Translations under genes and position numbers: made by a program | The notes under the pieces: model-generated | The model's input: the letters and a program-made list of their open reading frames with translations, nothing else | Told to the model about the DNA's origin: nothing | Databases searched by the model: none | NCBI GenBank assembly: GCA_029975475.1 | Contig: JARKPB010000018.1 | Span: 103,869 to 167,868, forward strand | Reading direction: 5' to 3' | DNA: 64,000 nt | Origin: Anaerolineaceae bacterium | GTDB taxonomy: Bacteria > Chloroflexota > Anaerolineae > Anaerolineales > Anaerolineaceae | Shown here: piece by piece, positions 33,162 to 42,911 of the stretch | How the letters are laid out: every line of letters starts with the position of its first letter | Numbering within the stretch: the first letter of the stretch is position 1

Positions 33162-34387
33162 CGGTCTGCATCTCCCAGGACGATATCAATGCTGCCAATT
33201 ATGCCGACCACATCAGCCACAAAATGGCCGCGGGTCAGGAGCGGCAGCGCCTGCAGGTTAACAAAGGTAGGTGTGCGGTAATGCACGCGCAGCGGCTTGG
33301 GACCGCCGTCGCCTTCCAGGTAGACCCCCAGCTCGCCGCGCGGTGATTCCACCGCCGCATGGACGTATTCTTTTGGCGCCGAAAAACCCTCCGTCCACAG
33401 CTTGAAATGGTGGATCAGGGCTTCCATGCTGGTGCCGATCTCGGAACGCGGTGGAGGAACAAATTTGTAATTGTTGCTGCGAACCGGCCCAAATGGCAGT
33501 GTGTCCAGCGCCTGGCGGATAATGCGCAGGGACTGGCGCATTTCTTCCACCCGCACCAGATAGCGCGCGTAAATATCGCTGTCAGTTTGCGTGGGGATGT
33601 CAAAATCATACTGCTCGTAGCCGGAATACGGGCGCGCTTTGCGCAGATCATACGCCATGCCAGCCGCGCGCAGAATTGGGCCGCTCAGACCGTACGCCAG
33701 ACAATCCTCTTTACTGATGATGCCAATCCCTTTCGTGCGGTCCAGAAACAGCTCATTTTTGGTCAGCAATGCTTCATACTCATCCAGCCGTTTTGGCATG
33801 ATTTTCAGGAAGTTGCGCACCGCGTCCTCAAACTCGACTGGCACATCCCGCCACAGACCGCCGGGGCGCACGTACGTGGTCATCATGCGCTGGCCAGAGA
33901 CCAGCTCAAAAATATCCAGGATATATTCGCGTTCGCGCATACCGTAGAGAAAAACAGACATCGCCGCCAGGTCAAGCGCCGAGGTGCCCAGCCAGATCAA
34001 GTGGGAAGCGATGCGCGACAGTTCGGTTAGAATCACGCGGATGGCCTGAGCGCGGGGGGGGACATCCAGGTTGACCAGTTTTTCCACCGCCATGCTGTAG
34101 ACCAGGTTGTTGCCAATATTGTACAGATAGTCCAGGCGGTCGGTCATCACCTCCGCTTTCTGGTAGGTTTTCGCCTCCATGTTCTTTTCAACCCCGGTGT
34201 GCAAAAATCCAATATCCGGGATGCAGTTCACCACAATTTCACCGTCCAGCTCTAAAAGCAGGCGCAGCACGCCGTGGGTGCTGGGATGCTGGGGCCCCAT
34301 ATTGAGCAGCATCGTCTCGCCGCTCAGCGCCCTTTCTGAGACCAGATGGCGCAGTTCTTCAAGGGTTACTTCGCGCACATCAGACAT
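33158..34387 (-). CDS. nuoD: NADH-quinone oxidoreductase subunit D
   Basis: A 409-residue 49-kDa-type subunit lining the quinone pocket. Signatures are NMGPQHPSTHGVLRLLLELDGE near 28-49, HTGVEKNMEAKTYQKAEVMTDRLDYL near 60-85 and the C-terminal PRGELGVYLEGDG...VVGIIGSIDIVLGDADR. The start MSDVREV at 34387 is preferred because it overlaps nuoC by 8 bp like its neighbours; longer upstream extensions lie in nuoC. Confidence 0.94.
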   Translation of the reverse strand: MSDVREVTLEELRHLVSERALSGETMLLNMGPQHPSTHGVLRLLLELDGEIVVNCIPDIGFLHTGVEKNMEAKTYQKAEVMTDRLDYLYNIGNNLVYSMAVEKLVNLDVPPRAQAIRVILTELSRIASHLIWLGTSALDLAAMSVFLYGMREREYILDIFELVSGQRMMTTYVRPGGLWRDVPVEFEDAVRNFLKIMPKRLDEYEALLTKNELFLDRTKGIGIISKEDCLAYGLSGPILRAAGMAYDLRKARPYSGYEQYDFDIPTQTDSDIYARYLVRVEEMRQSLRIIRQALDTLPFGPVRSNNYKFVPPPRSEIGTSMEALIHHFKLWTEGFSAPKEYVHAAVESPRGELGVYLEGDGGPKPLRVHYRTPTFVNLQALPLLTRGHFVADVVGIIGSIDIVLGDADR

Positions 34388-34916
34388 CGCTCTTCCTCCC
34401 CGGCTTCTGGTTGGCGTACGGTTTCCGCTGCCTGATTTCATCATAGTTAAAGGTGAATTGCACTTCTTCGTACCCCAGCGGGTAATCCTTGCGCAGAGGA
34501 TGGCCCTGCCAGTCATAAGGCATCAGAATGCGGCGCAAATCGGGATGGCCGTTGAAACGAATGCCGAACATATCCCAGATTTCGCGCTCATGCCAGTTAG
34601 CGACCGGCCAGACGGAAACAAGGGAATCAACCGCCGGTTCATGCCCGTTCAGGGGCACCCGCAGACGCAACAGGGAGTTCGTTTCGGTAGAATAAAGCTG
34701 GTAAACGACATGAAAACGCGGGGTTTCCTGGGGCCAGTAATCCACAGCCGTTTCATCAATCAACATATCAAATTGATACACATCGCGCAGCAGCCTGGCT
34801 GCTTTCACCAGATCCTCTGGTTGAATGATCAGCGTGGTTTCGCCCTGATATTCATGAAGCTCAAGTGAGAATTTTTTCTGCAGCGCTTTGACAGCGGTTT
34901 CAACAGGTTTCTTCAT
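34380..34916 (-). CDS. nuoC: NADH-quinone oxidoreductase subunit C
   Basis: A 178-residue 30-kDa-type subunit. The signature REIWDMFGIRFNGHPDLRRI is near 115-134, followed by GHPLRKDYPLGYEEVQF. The ATG at 34916 is preferred, with AAGGA six bases upstream; an upstream in-frame start would lie within nuoB. NuoC and NuoD are separate here, unlike the fused form of enterobacteria. Confidence 0.94.
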   Translation of the reverse strand: MKKPVETAVKALQKKFSLELHEYQGETTLIIQPEDLVKAARLLRDVYQFDMLIDETAVDYWPQETPRFHVVYQLYSTETNSLLRLRVPLNGHEPAVDSLVSVWPVANWHEREIWDMFGIRFNGHPDLRRILMPYDWQGHPLRKDYPLGYEEVQFTFNYDEIRQRKPYANQKPGRKSDV

Positions 34917-34942
34917 GGCATGTCCTTGTAAAGGAGACCTTC

Positions 34943-35425
34943 TCACGCCCAGTCTTTCAGTTTTTCTTTGCGCACTTTCTCGTGCAGCGTCATGATGCCG
35001 TGGATCAACCCTTCCGGGCGCGGCGGACAACCGGCCACGTAGACATCCACCGGGACAATTTCATCCACCCCCTGTAAGATCGCGTAATTATTAAAAACGC
35101 CGCCGCATGAGGCGCAATCGCCCATGGCCACCACCCATTTTGGGTCAGGCATCTGGTCATATAACTGACGTAAAACCGGCGCCATTTTCCGGCTTACCCG
35201 ACCGGCCACAATCATCAAATCCGATTGGCGCGGGCTGGCGCGCATCAATTCCATCCCGAAGCGGCTCATGTCGTAATTGGAAGCCTGAGCTGCCATCATC
35301 TCAATCGCGCAGCAGGCCAGGCCAAACAACATCGGCCACATCGAATTGGTTCTGGCCCAGTTGACCACCTCTTCCAGTTTGGCGGTCACTATGCCCATGT
35401 TTCCGGTTTTCTGTTCTATTCCCAT
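34943..35425 (-). CDS. nuoB: NADH-quinone oxidoreductase subunit B
   Basis: A 160-residue subunit carrying terminal cluster N2. The cysteines are in [20 protein letters not shown] and AGCPPRPEG, and quinone-site residues in [16 protein letters not shown]. The start at 35425, with GGGAG ahead, overlaps the nuoA stop by about 10 bp; an ATG nine codons later (35398) is also possible. Confidence 0.94.
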   Translation of the reverse strand: MGIEQKTGNMGIVTAKLEEVVNWARTNSMWPMLFGLACCAIEMMAAQASNYDMSRFGMELMRASPRQSDLMIVAGRVSRKMAPVLRQLYDQMPDPKWVVAMGDCASCGGVFNNYAILQGVDEIVPVDVYVAGCPPRPEGLIHGIMTLHEKVRKEKLKDWA

Positions 35426-35772
35426 TCCAGCGCTCCCTTCTTCCACACATACACAAAACCTACCAGTAACACGCCGACGAAGAGGAACATGCCGATCAAA
35501 CCCTCCACGCCGAGCTGCCGCAGCACCACTGCCCAGGGCAGAAAGAAAACAATTTCAATGTCAAAGAGAATGAACAACACGGCGATCAGGTAATAACGCA
35601 CAGAAATGCGGCGCCGGCCCTCGCCGTAAGGCACCATACCCGATTCATACGGGGCACCTTTACGAGCGGTAGGCCGGCGGGGACCGAACAAGACGCCCAG
35701 CGCAACTACCAGAAAGCCGAGGAAGACCGCAATGCTCAAAATGACCAGCAAGGGATAGTAATTTTCCAGCAT
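35416..35772 (-). CDS. nuoA: NADH-quinone oxidoreductase subunit A
   Basis: A 118-residue three-helix subunit, first gene of the complex I operon. It has the family pattern: helix 1 at about 7-31, the loop [31 protein letters not shown] with a Glu-Ser-Gly element, and two more helices including [18 protein letters not shown] canonical promoter lies 50 bp upstream of its ATG. Confidence 0.95.
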   Translation of the reverse strand: MLENYYPLLVILSIAVFLGFLVVALGVLFGPRRPTARKGAPYESGMVPYGEGRRRISVRYYLIAVLFILFDIEIVFFLPWAVVLRQLGVEGLIGMFLFVGVLLVGFVYVWKKGALEWE

Positions 35773-35821
35773 GAGGCTCCTCTTTTCAAACCTTACTTGG
35801 TTGGTCTAATTTGTACAGGTA

Positions 35822-35850
35822 AGTATATCATAGCTGCCTTTTGGTGGCAA
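35822..35850 (-). promoter_or_regulatory. Sigma-70 promoter of the nuo operon
   Basis: On the minus strand TTGCCA (35845-35850) and TATACT (35822-35827) are 17 bp apart, leading to nuoA with a leader of about 43 nt. It lies immediately after the end of the membrane protein gene at 35880 and is the only clear promoter for the 14 nuo genes. Confidence 0.7.
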
Positions 35851-35879
35851 TTTTCACAAAGAGCGTACAAACATTCCAT

Positions 35880-37700
35880 TTATACTTTCACCACCTCAAA
35901 CAGATACACGCCCTCGCGCTGATAGATCACCAGCAAACCCGGGCAGGTCAATAATGTCCGCGGCTGGATGCTCCCCGCCCCTTCCTTGACATACACATGC
36001 GTGATGCCTGCATCCTCCACCACCTTCCAGAAGGCCGCGTCACATCCAGTCAAACCGCTGACCCGCCCGGCCAGATCATTTACCCGGCGGATCTCCTGCA
36101 AGGCGCCGTAGCCGTACACGGCCGGGGGTAATATTTGCCGGCGTCCTGTGTAAGTCGAGATCCAGTAACCGCCGTCCACCCCGCGGAATGATCCCGCCTG
36201 CCAGAGGCGGGTATTGATCAGAAAATTCGCGTTCGCGGGAGTGTTTTCTTTGATCCATTCGAGCGCCTGCACATCAGACCGCTCCGCCAGAATGGTGTCG
36301 CGGCGTACCAGGTTGGCTGTGTCCGCCAAACCCCAGATCAGGACCGCCAGGCTGAAAACCACCACGCTCAGCAGCCGCGCTTTCGCCGGCAGTCTGGCAG
36401 ACCAGGTGTACAGCCTTGATCCCAGGTCCGACAGCAGCAGCGCAGCCGGCAGATACAGCACAATGACCAGGTGATCGGGGCGGAATGGTTCAAAACGCAC
36501 TCCCCAGGGCAGCGCCAGAAGCGCCAGCAAGGCGCTGAAAACCCCCAGCCGGCGCAGCGGCCCTCGGCGCAGCAGGCAAATCAGGCCCACCAGCGCCAGA
36601 CCCAGGAAAAACTGATTGCGAAAGGGACCCGCCAAATCCCAGAGGTACGCCCCGTAAGTGAGGCTGCCCTGCGCTCCCGGGGGAACCAGCGCCACCCCGG
36701 CATACCGGCTGCTGAAACGCAGGACGCGCACCAGCCAGGGCAAAGCCAGGACCAACCCCAGTCCGGCCGGCCAGAGCACCGCCGCCGCACCCCGAATATC
36801 GTGCTGGCGCAGCCATTCGGACCCCGCTTGGATCAGCAGGTAGATCCCCAGGAGCGCCAGCGCCAGCAGATGGGTGAGCGCCAGGCCGGCGGTAATTAAC
36901 TGTAACTGAAGGGATCGCTGCCAGGAGGTCTGACCCGGAGTGGCGCTGGAAGTCTCATGCGCCAGCGCCACGGCCGCGGGGAGCAGCAGCATACCCGTCA
37001 GAAGAGTGTAACGCCCCCAGGCGAGATAATAGGCCGGCATCTGCAGCACAAAGCCGGTCAGCAGCCCGGCCGCCGCTGCCCGCCCGCCGCGCGGCCAGAA
37101 GGCTTTTGCCAGGCGGTAAACTGAAAGCGCCGCCAGCGCATTCAGAACCTGACCCACTGTCAGAACCGCATTTTCTACCGGCAAACCGCTTAAACCGGAA
37201 AACAACGCGGGAAGAAGATGAAAGCCGTAATGGTAGAAAAACGGAGCGTTTACCTCCGGCATCAGACTCGCGGGTAAGCCGCCGATTTGAAGGATTTTCT
37301 GGGCAATCAAGGTGTGGTGCACCGAATCGACCCAGGCGGGCAGAGCCAGATCGCGCGCCTGGAAAAACCGCCAGGCGGTCAACCCGGCCAGAAGCAGCAG
37401 CCCGGCCAGATCTTCGCGGTTAACCTGAATTTTCGGCCTGCGCAGCAGGAAAGCGCCGGCCACGCTGATCAGACAGGCGAAAAGAAAGGCGATGACCAGC
37501 CAGCCTGGAAAAGAAACCCCGCCCAGATAGCCCAGCAACGCGATGAGAGCATACAGGCTGATGCTGAGGGCAGCGCAATCCGCCGCAAGAATCAATAAAC
37601 TGTCGGTCAGTCCGCGCAGCCAGAGGCGAAGCGCCGCCCCTGGCAGCAACAGAATTGCGCCCAGGAGGATGAAATGAAAAAGACCGGATATAACAGCCAT
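35880..37700 (-). CDS. Polytopic membrane protein, possible GT-C-type glycosyltransferase
   Basis: A 606-residue protein with about 12 or more predicted membrane segments over the first 470 residues and a soluble C-terminal domain of about 130 residues. An extracytoplasmic loop after the third or fourth helix contains WVDSVHHTLIAQKI, and a later one PFFYHYGFHLLPAL. The Asp and His in a first large loop, many helices and a soluble tail resemble GT-C glycosyltransferases or related lipid-linked-sugar enzymes. I cannot assign a family with confidence. It is the gene after the cyclase in the leftward housekeeping run, 55 bp away, with a weak ribosome binding site. Confidence 0.6.
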   Translation of the reverse strand: MAVISGLFHFILLGAILLLPGAALRLWLRGLTDSLLILAADCAALSISLYALIALLGYLGGVSFPGWLVIAFLFACLISVAGAFLLRRPKIQVNREDLAGLLLLAGLTAWRFFQARDLALPAWVDSVHHTLIAQKILQIGGLPASLMPEVNAPFFYHYGFHLLPALFSGLSGLPVENAVLTVGQVLNALAALSVYRLAKAFWPRGGRAAAAGLLTGFVLQMPAYYLAWGRYTLLTGMLLLPAAVALAHETSSATPGQTSWQRSLQLQLITAGLALTHLLALALLGIYLLIQAGSEWLRQHDIRGAAAVLWPAGLGLVLALPWLVRVLRFSSRYAGVALVPPGAQGSLTYGAYLWDLAGPFRNQFFLGLALVGLICLLRRGPLRRLGVFSALLALLALPWGVRFEPFRPDHLVIVLYLPAALLLSDLGSRLYTWSARLPAKARLLSVVVFSLAVLIWGLADTANLVRRDTILAERSDVQALEWIKENTPANANFLINTRLWQAGSFRGVDGGYWISTYTGRRQILPPAVYGYGALQEIRRVNDLAGRVSGLTGCDAAFWKVVEDAGITHVYVKEGAGSIQPRTLLTCPGLLVIYQREGVYLFEVVKV

Positions 37701-37755
37701 GGACGTTAAACATCTCAGGCAGGCTCTGCCGCCCGCTGAAACGGCACGGGGGTGA

Positions 37756-39207
37756 TTACAGCATCACCTTGAGCGGCGGCATTTCTCGCCGCGGCAGAAG
37801 CTGATACACCGGCACCCGCTCTGCCCGGCCCTTCAAAACCTGCAATCCAAGGGGTTCCAGGGTGAATTCCGACTGACGTTCCGCCAGCGCCGACAGGGTC
37901 GCGTGGCCGACCATCACTCCGCCGGTGCGCAGCAGCTGCCGGGTCAGGCTTTCCAGCCGCTGGGCAGTATTCACCGCTTCACCGACAAGCGTGTAATGCA
38001 AACGATCCGCGGATCCCAACCCCCCGCTGATCACCATGCCGGTGTTAATGCCCATGCCGGTGACCAGCGGCGGTTCGCCGCGCGCTGCGCGTTCTTCATT
38101 CAATTTTTCTATCACCTGGATCATCTCGATGGCTGCCTGGCAGGCGGCCTGGGCGCTCTCTTGGGGACTGGTTGGGCGCGGAAAGATGCCAAAATACGCC
38201 GTCATGGCATCCCCGTCGAATTTGCTAACCACCCCGCCGCGCCTGGCGATAACCGGCATTAAGCGCCCGTAATACTCATTCAGCCAGCGAAAGACCAGCG
38301 CCGGTTCAACCGGTTCGCTCAGCACGCTAAAACCGCGGATGTCGCTGACCAGCACGGTGGCAATCATCTGCTGCCCTTCCAGCCGCACTTCGCCGTTATT
38401 AATCGCCTGGCGCATTTGCTCGCCTGCCTGAGGAGCCGCGCTGCGTCCGAGAATATCACGGTAAATGGCGCTTTCCTGTAACCCGGCAATCATGTGGTTA
38501 AAAGATTGAGACAGCTCGGCCACTTCGTCATTGCCGCGCGCTTCGACCTTGACATCAAATTTGCCTTCTGCCACCTGAGAAGAGGCTTCGATCACGCGGT
38601 GCAGCGTCTTGGTGATCGCGCGGCTCTGCAAAAGACCCACAACAGCTGCCAGCAGGCTGCCGCCCAGGCCAAGCAGGATCATTTGCAGCGGACCTGTGGC
38701 TCGCGCCTGACTGGTAATCCATACTGACCCGCTGAGGACCGTCAGGGTGATGAGCACATAAGGGAGGGTGATTTTTAACGCCAGGGGAAACCGAACCCGC
38801 CTGAAAGAGCGGGCTGCCGCTGCGCCTGTCGTATCTGCGGCGGTTGAACCTCGCTCAGCCTGAGCAAGGATTTTTTCCAGCCACCGCCAGGTAAAGGGAT
38901 ACCGCCAGAAAACTGCCAGCCCCAGCTCGCGGGCCGCCATTTCTCGTTTTAAATCCATACTGCGGGTGGTAAGGATAATGCGGGCGGTCGGGTACAACCG
39001 GCGAACGTTTTTAATGAAACCAGCCCAGCCAGGATCGGGGAGATGCAGGTCAAAGACCAGGTAATCCGGCCGCGCCTGAGGCAGTAGAACTTCCGCCTGG
39101 CCCAGATCCCAGGCAACGTGAACTTCGTCCCCCCGCCGGACAAACAGGCGGGTCAGCGCGTGCGCAGAGTCGGGTTCAGGTTGCACAATCAAGATCCGCT
39201 GCGCCAT
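37756..39207 (-). CDS. Receiver-TM-HAMP-class III nucleotide cyclase
   Basis: A 483-residue signalling protein. Residues 1-118 are a receiver domain with Asp53 as the phosphate site, but the usual Lys-Pro near its end reads Tyr-Pro (103-104), so it may be degenerate. Two hydrophobic segments (about 146-164 and 174-194) follow, then HAMP (about 195-247) and a class III adenylate/guanylate cyclase domain (about 280-450). That domain has Asp289 and Asp333 in the metal positions (VSDIRGF, KFDGDAM) and GINTGMVISGGLG. It probably makes cAMP. A receiver ahead of a membrane-anchored HAMP-cyclase is uncommon. It precedes rpoD in the leftward order. Confidence 0.85.
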   Translation of the reverse strand: MAQRILIVQPEPDSAHALTRLFVRRGDEVHVAWDLGQAEVLLPQARPDYLVFDLHLPDPGWAGFIKNVRRLYPTARIILTTRSMDLKREMAARELGLAVFWRYPFTWRWLEKILAQAERGSTAADTTGAAAARSFRRVRFPLALKITLPYVLITLTVLSGSVWITSQARATGPLQMILLGLGGSLLAAVVGLLQSRAITKTLHRVIEASSQVAEGKFDVKVEARGNDEVAELSQSFNHMIAGLQESAIYRDILGRSAAPQAGEQMRQAINNGEVRLEGQQMIATVLVSDIRGFSVLSEPVEPALVFRWLNEYYGRLMPVIARRGGVVSKFDGDAMTAYFGIFPRPTSPQESAQAACQAAIEMIQVIEKLNEERAARGEPPLVTGMGINTGMVISGGLGSADRLHYTLVGEAVNTAQRLESLTRQLLRTGGVMVGHATLSALAERQSEFTLEPLGLQVLKGRAERVPVYQLLPRREMPPLKVML

Positions 39208-39231
39208 AAATGCCTCGTCAGACGATCCGGT

Positions 39232-40875
39232 TTAATTCAGGTATTCGCGCAAATGGCGGCTGCGCGTGGGGTGGCGCAATTTCCGCAGCGCCTTGGCTTC
39301 GATTTGGCGGATGCGTTCCCGGGTGACATTGAAATAGCGGCTGACCTCTTCCAGGGTGTGATCCTTGCCGTCAATCAATCCAAAGCGCAGTTCCAGCACC
39401 TGCCTTTCCCGTTCTGAAAGGGCTGCCAGGGCGCTCTGGACCTGCTCGCGCAGCATTTCGCGGGCAGCCGCGTCCATCGGTTCGAGAGCGTCGTTGTCCT
39501 CGATAAAATCGCCCAGCTGGCTGCTTTCTTCATCTCCCACCGGGCGTTCCAGGGAAACTGGCTCTTCCGCCGACTGCAGGATGCGCTGCACTTTGAGTGT
39601 GGCTGCGTTCCAGCGGCGCTGCACTTCCGCGTCCAGCGGCTTCCCTTCCAGGCGCGAACGGGCGACCAGTTTTGAATCCTCTTCATTTAAAAAGCCGCTC
39701 TCCAGCGCCAGTTCTTCCATGGTGGGTTCGCGTCCAAGCTGTTGAATCAGCTGGCGCTGAACCCGCAGTAAACGCGTGATGGCTTCAAACAGGTGAACCG
39801 GTATGCGGATGGTGCGCGCCTGTTCGGCGATATAGCGGCTGATCGACTGGCGAATCCACCAGGTGGCGTAGGTGCTGAATTTGAATCCGCGCGTGGGATC
39901 AAATTTTGCTACCGCCCTCAGTAGACCCAGATTACCCTCTTGAATCAAATCGAGGAAAGAAATCCCGCGTCCAAGATAGCGTTTGGCGATGCTGACCACC
40001 AATCTCAGGTTGGCGCGAATCAGGGTTTGATTGGCCTCATCCGCGCGGCGGTGAATTCCATCCGCTTCAGCCGCCAGCGCTTCTTCACCGGGCAGCATGC
40101 GGCTAAACCAGCGCAGGTCGGGGAGGTGGCTGGCTTTTTGCAAATGCTCCAGAATCCTGGTGGTTACCTCCACCGGCAGCATGTACAGATTCAAGAAGAC
40201 AGAATAGGCGCGGCGCACCAGATCATTCCAGGTGATGTCTTTCCCCCACAGGCCGTTATCCAGATAGTTGTGCAGGTAAGAGGGCACATCCGCCTGCCAC
40301 TGCCTGCGCAGCAGCATCGCTTCTGAAACCACCAGCGCCAGGTCCGGAGGACCTTCCTGATCAAAACGAACCGCCTGCTCGCCGAGTTCATTCCACGAGG
40401 TGATTAAATCCTTAACGATGGTGGTGAACAGCTGTTTGTATTTGGTTAATTTCCCGGCAATGACTTCATGAGCTTCCAGCATTTCGAAGCGCCGCTCCGC
40501 CTCGATTCGGGTCGCGAGGCGAAACTCGCTGTCAGCATCCAGGAGGTTGATCTGACCAATTTCTTTCAGGTAAAGCCGCACCGGGTCTTCCGAGAGTTCC
40601 AGCGCGATGCTCGGGTCTTCCAGAATCTCCAGGGGATCTTCCAGCACCAGCTCGGACCATTCTTCGCTGGCTTTCTCGAGGGCGGGTTCTTCCGGCTCTT
40701 CTTTCACCAGCGGATCATCCGCGAGCAGCGGTTTACCCAGCAAAGCAATATCCGGAATATTCAAAACGCTGGCTTTTTTTGAGGCAGGTGAACGGCCGGC
40801 GGCGCCTCGCTTCTTAGGCGCAGCCTGCTTTGATTCCTCAGAGGGAGTGTCTGGATTGGGCTTGGTGCGAGGCAT
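39232..40875 (-). CDS. rpoD: RNA polymerase primary sigma factor (RpoD)
   Basis: A 547-residue sigma-70 factor. An acidic and basic low-complexity N-terminus (1-90) precedes region 1.2 ([18 protein letters not shown]). Region 2 is [31 protein letters not shown]...[15 protein letters not shown] (about 290-355). Region 3 follows, then region 4 with [15 protein letters not shown] and the helix-turn-helix [24 protein letters not shown]. It is the housekeeping sigma by its full set of regions. It is next to dnaG, as in the macromolecular-synthesis operon. The start has no ribosome binding site, but an extended -10 lies directly upstream. Confidence 0.94.
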   Translation of the reverse strand: MPRTKPNPDTPSEESKQAAPKKRGAAGRSPASKKASVLNIPDIALLGKPLLADDPLVKEEPEEPALEKASEEWSELVLEDPLEILEDPSIALELSEDPVRLYLKEIGQINLLDADSEFRLATRIEAERRFEMLEAHEVIAGKLTKYKQLFTTIVKDLITSWNELGEQAVRFDQEGPPDLALVVSEAMLLRRQWQADVPSYLHNYLDNGLWGKDITWNDLVRRAYSVFLNLYMLPVEVTTRILEHLQKASHLPDLRWFSRMLPGEEALAAEADGIHRRADEANQTLIRANLRLVVSIAKRYLGRGISFLDLIQEGNLGLLRAVAKFDPTRGFKFSTYATWWIRQSISRYIAEQARTIRIPVHLFEAITRLLRVQRQLIQQLGREPTMEELALESGFLNEEDSKLVARSRLEGKPLDAEVQRRWNAATLKVQRILQSAEEPVSLERPVGDEESSQLGDFIEDNDALEPMDAAAREMLREQVQSALAALSERERQVLELRFGLIDGKDHTLEEVSRYFNVTRERIRQIEAKALRKLRHPTRSRHLREYLN

Positions 40876-40881
40876 GTGTTA

Positions 40882-40890
40882 TTTATACCA
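40882..40890 (-). promoter_or_regulatory. Extended -10 promoter at the rpoD start, apparently leaderless
   Basis: TGGTATAAA on the minus strand at 40882-40890 ends 7 bp before the rpoD ATG at 40875. The transcript would begin at or next to the start codon. It allows rpoD expression independent of dnaG. Confidence 0.45.
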
Positions 40891-40898
40891 TAAATGTT

Positions 40899-42812
40899 TT
40901 AATCGAATTGTAAAGGACGCGCCAGCGCTTTCTCCAGCCGTCCGCGCGCGCGGGTATACTGCACGACCTGTTCCTGCAAGATGTTTTCGCCGGATTCCGA
41001 TTGTTCTTCCAGGCCTTCCTGCAAAAAACGCAGTTGGCGGATCCCCTCGTTAACCTGCTCAAGGCGCATCTTGATCACCGTGCGCACCAGATCTTCCTGC
41101 AGTTTTTCCTGGGTTTGTTTGAGCTGCTTGCCGGCGCTGATCAGCGCATCGAACAGCGGCTGCAAGTCCGCGGGTACGGCTTGCGCCAGATATTCCTGCG
41201 GTTCCTGGGCATCCTGTTCCAGCGCCGCCTGCAGCAATCGGTAAAGCAGCTGGTGATCGGTGTGGACAAAATCATGCCAGTCGAGCCTGACCAGGCCGCC
41301 GGCCAGCAGTGCCCGGTCCGCCGCGTACACCGCTTCGGGATCTTTGAGCAGCAGGGTCAAACAGTGCGATTCCAGCGCCCGATCCGGGCGCACCTCGGCT
41401 CGCGCAGCGGGCTGGGCGCGGACAGATGGACGCGGCGCCGGGTTTTCCCGCCTGGCGGGGCGCATTGGGCCGGGGCGGCTGACCACCAGCGCGCGCTCAT
41501 CCACTTTTATCATCCTCGCCAGACGCTGGCGGTATGCGTCCCGCTCGACGGCATCCGGCACATCCTCAATCAACCTCAGCACCTGAGCGGCGATTTCGCT
41601 CTTCGTTTTCGGGTCATCCAGATCCTTCCCCGCGGCCAGCGTCTCCATGACGTGAATTACCACCGGTTTGGCCTCTTCAAGGATCCTGCCCCAGGAGGCG
41701 GGGTCAGCCAGCACGACTTCATCCGGATCTTTGCCCTCCGGCAGGGTGGTAATGCGAATATCCGCCTGCAGCCGCCCTTCATACTGGATCAGACCGCGCG
41801 GATTGTAGCGCAGCGGGTCAATTTCCGGACTGTGATCCATCGCCTGGCGGGCGATTTCCAGGCCGCGCAGGGTTGCCTTTTCACCGGCTGAATCGGCATC
41901 CAGCGCCAGGACCACCCGGCGCGTCATCTTCTTTAGCATGCGCATCTGGTCTTCGGTCAGGGCGGTCCCCATGGGCGATACCGTGTTGGTATACCCGGCC
42001 TGGTGCAGCAGAATCACATCCAGATAACCTTCCACGATCACAACCTGGTCTTTGGCGCGGATCGCCTTGCGAGCCAGATCCAGTCCGTAGAGCAGCCGAC
42101 CTTTATCGAACACCGCTGTTTGCGGTGAATTCAGGAACTTGGGGACGTCATCCGGCCGCAAAATCCGCGCGCCAAAACCGGCCATCCGGCCAGCGGAATC
42201 GCGGATCGGGAACATCACCCGGTGGCGAAAACGATCGTAAATTCCGCCTTCCTGGCGTTCGCTGACCAATCCGGCTTCAACCAGTTCCTGCTGGGTGACA
42301 CCGCGCGCGCTAAAATGATCGATCAGATTCTGGTATCCATCGGGCGCGTAGCCCAGGCCAAATTGTTCAATCGTCTCGTTGTTTAACCCGCGGCGCTTTA
42401 AAAATTCAAGCGCTTCGTTCCCCGCCCGGGTTTGCAGCAGCTGATGCCGAAAATATGTAACCGCGTCTTCCAGTAACGCGCGCAGTTTTTCGTATCGCTC
42501 CTCTGCCTCTTTTCTTTGCGGGGTGAGGGGTTCAAGTTCAACCCCGGCGCGTTTGGCCAGATTGCGCAGGGCGGTGGGAAAATCCCAGCCCTCCTTCTTC
42601 ATGACGTACTTAAAGATATCCCCGCCTTCGTTACATTCGCCAAAACAGCGCCAGGTACCCGAATCCGGAAAGACCACGAACGCCGGGGTGCGGGTATTGG
42701 CGTGGAAAGGGCAGAAACCGGTGTAACTCTTTCCAGAACGGCGCAGCTTGACCGTTTCGGATACGATATCCACGATATCCAGACGAGATTTAATTTCATC
42801 TACCGCTGACAT
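40899..42812 (-). CDS. dnaG: DNA primase
   Basis: A 637-residue primase. The N-terminal zinc-binding domain (CPFHANTRTPAF...CFGECNEGGD, about 34-65) is followed by the TOPRIM catalytic core: VIVEGYLDVILLHQAG near 254-269 and LALDADSAGEKATLRG near 302-317, holding the metal-binding Glu and Asp residues. The C-terminal helical domain (about 460-637) contacts the replicative helicase. The ATG has no ribosome binding site and lies a few bases from a predicted transcript start, so the message is probably leaderless. It is followed 23 bp later by rpoD. Confidence 0.94.
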   Translation of the reverse strand: MSAVDEIKSRLDIVDIVSETVKLRRSGKSYTGFCPFHANTRTPAFVVFPDSGTWRCFGECNEGGDIFKYVMKKEGWDFPTALRNLAKRAGVELEPLTPQRKEAEERYEKLRALLEDAVTYFRHQLLQTRAGNEALEFLKRRGLNNETIEQFGLGYAPDGYQNLIDHFSARGVTQQELVEAGLVSERQEGGIYDRFRHRVMFPIRDSAGRMAGFGARILRPDDVPKFLNSPQTAVFDKGRLLYGLDLARKAIRAKDQVVIVEGYLDVILLHQAGYTNTVSPMGTALTEDQMRMLKKMTRRVVLALDADSAGEKATLRGLEIARQAMDHSPEIDPLRYNPRGLIQYEGRLQADIRITTLPEGKDPDEVVLADPASWGRILEEAKPVVIHVMETLAAGKDLDDPKTKSEIAAQVLRLIEDVPDAVERDAYRQRLARMIKVDERALVVSRPGPMRPARRENPAPRPSVRAQPAARAEVRPDRALESHCLTLLLKDPEAVYAADRALLAGGLVRLDWHDFVHTDHQLLYRLLQAALEQDAQEPQEYLAQAVPADLQPLFDALISAGKQLKQTQEKLQEDLVRTVIKMRLEQVNEGIRQLRFLQEGLEEQSESGENILQEQVVQYTRARGRLEKALARPLQFD

Positions 42813-42822
42813 GACGGAAATA

Positions 42823-42831
42823 ATTATAGCA
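42823..42831 (-). promoter_or_regulatory. Extended -10 promoter of dnaG, apparently leaderless
   Basis: TGCTATAAT on the minus strand at 42823-42831 is a perfect extended -10. The predicted transcript start near 42816 is about four bases from the dnaG ATG at 42812. Confidence 0.55.
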
Positions 42832-42861
42832 GTGATGCGGCGGAACTACCTGATTGGGGGA

Positions 42862-42889
42862 AATAAAAACCGCCCGGAGAACCGGGCGG
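42862..42889 (-). terminator. Intrinsic terminator of glyQS
   Basis: CCGCCCGG (42870-42877) and CCGGGCGG (42882-42889) form an 8-bp stem with a 4-base loop. On the minus strand a TTTTTATTT tract follows. It ends the synthetase message and insulates the dnaG promoter. Confidence 0.88.
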
Positions 42890-42911
42890 AAGTTGAGCGG
42901 AAAAGGCAGGT

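Noticed and set aside
35810..35871. TTTGTAC half-sites flanking the nuo promoter (35810-35817 and 35864-35871)
   Set aside because: Only 7-8 bp each, about 50 bp apart, and lacking the rest of the 27-bp block; chance matches are likely.
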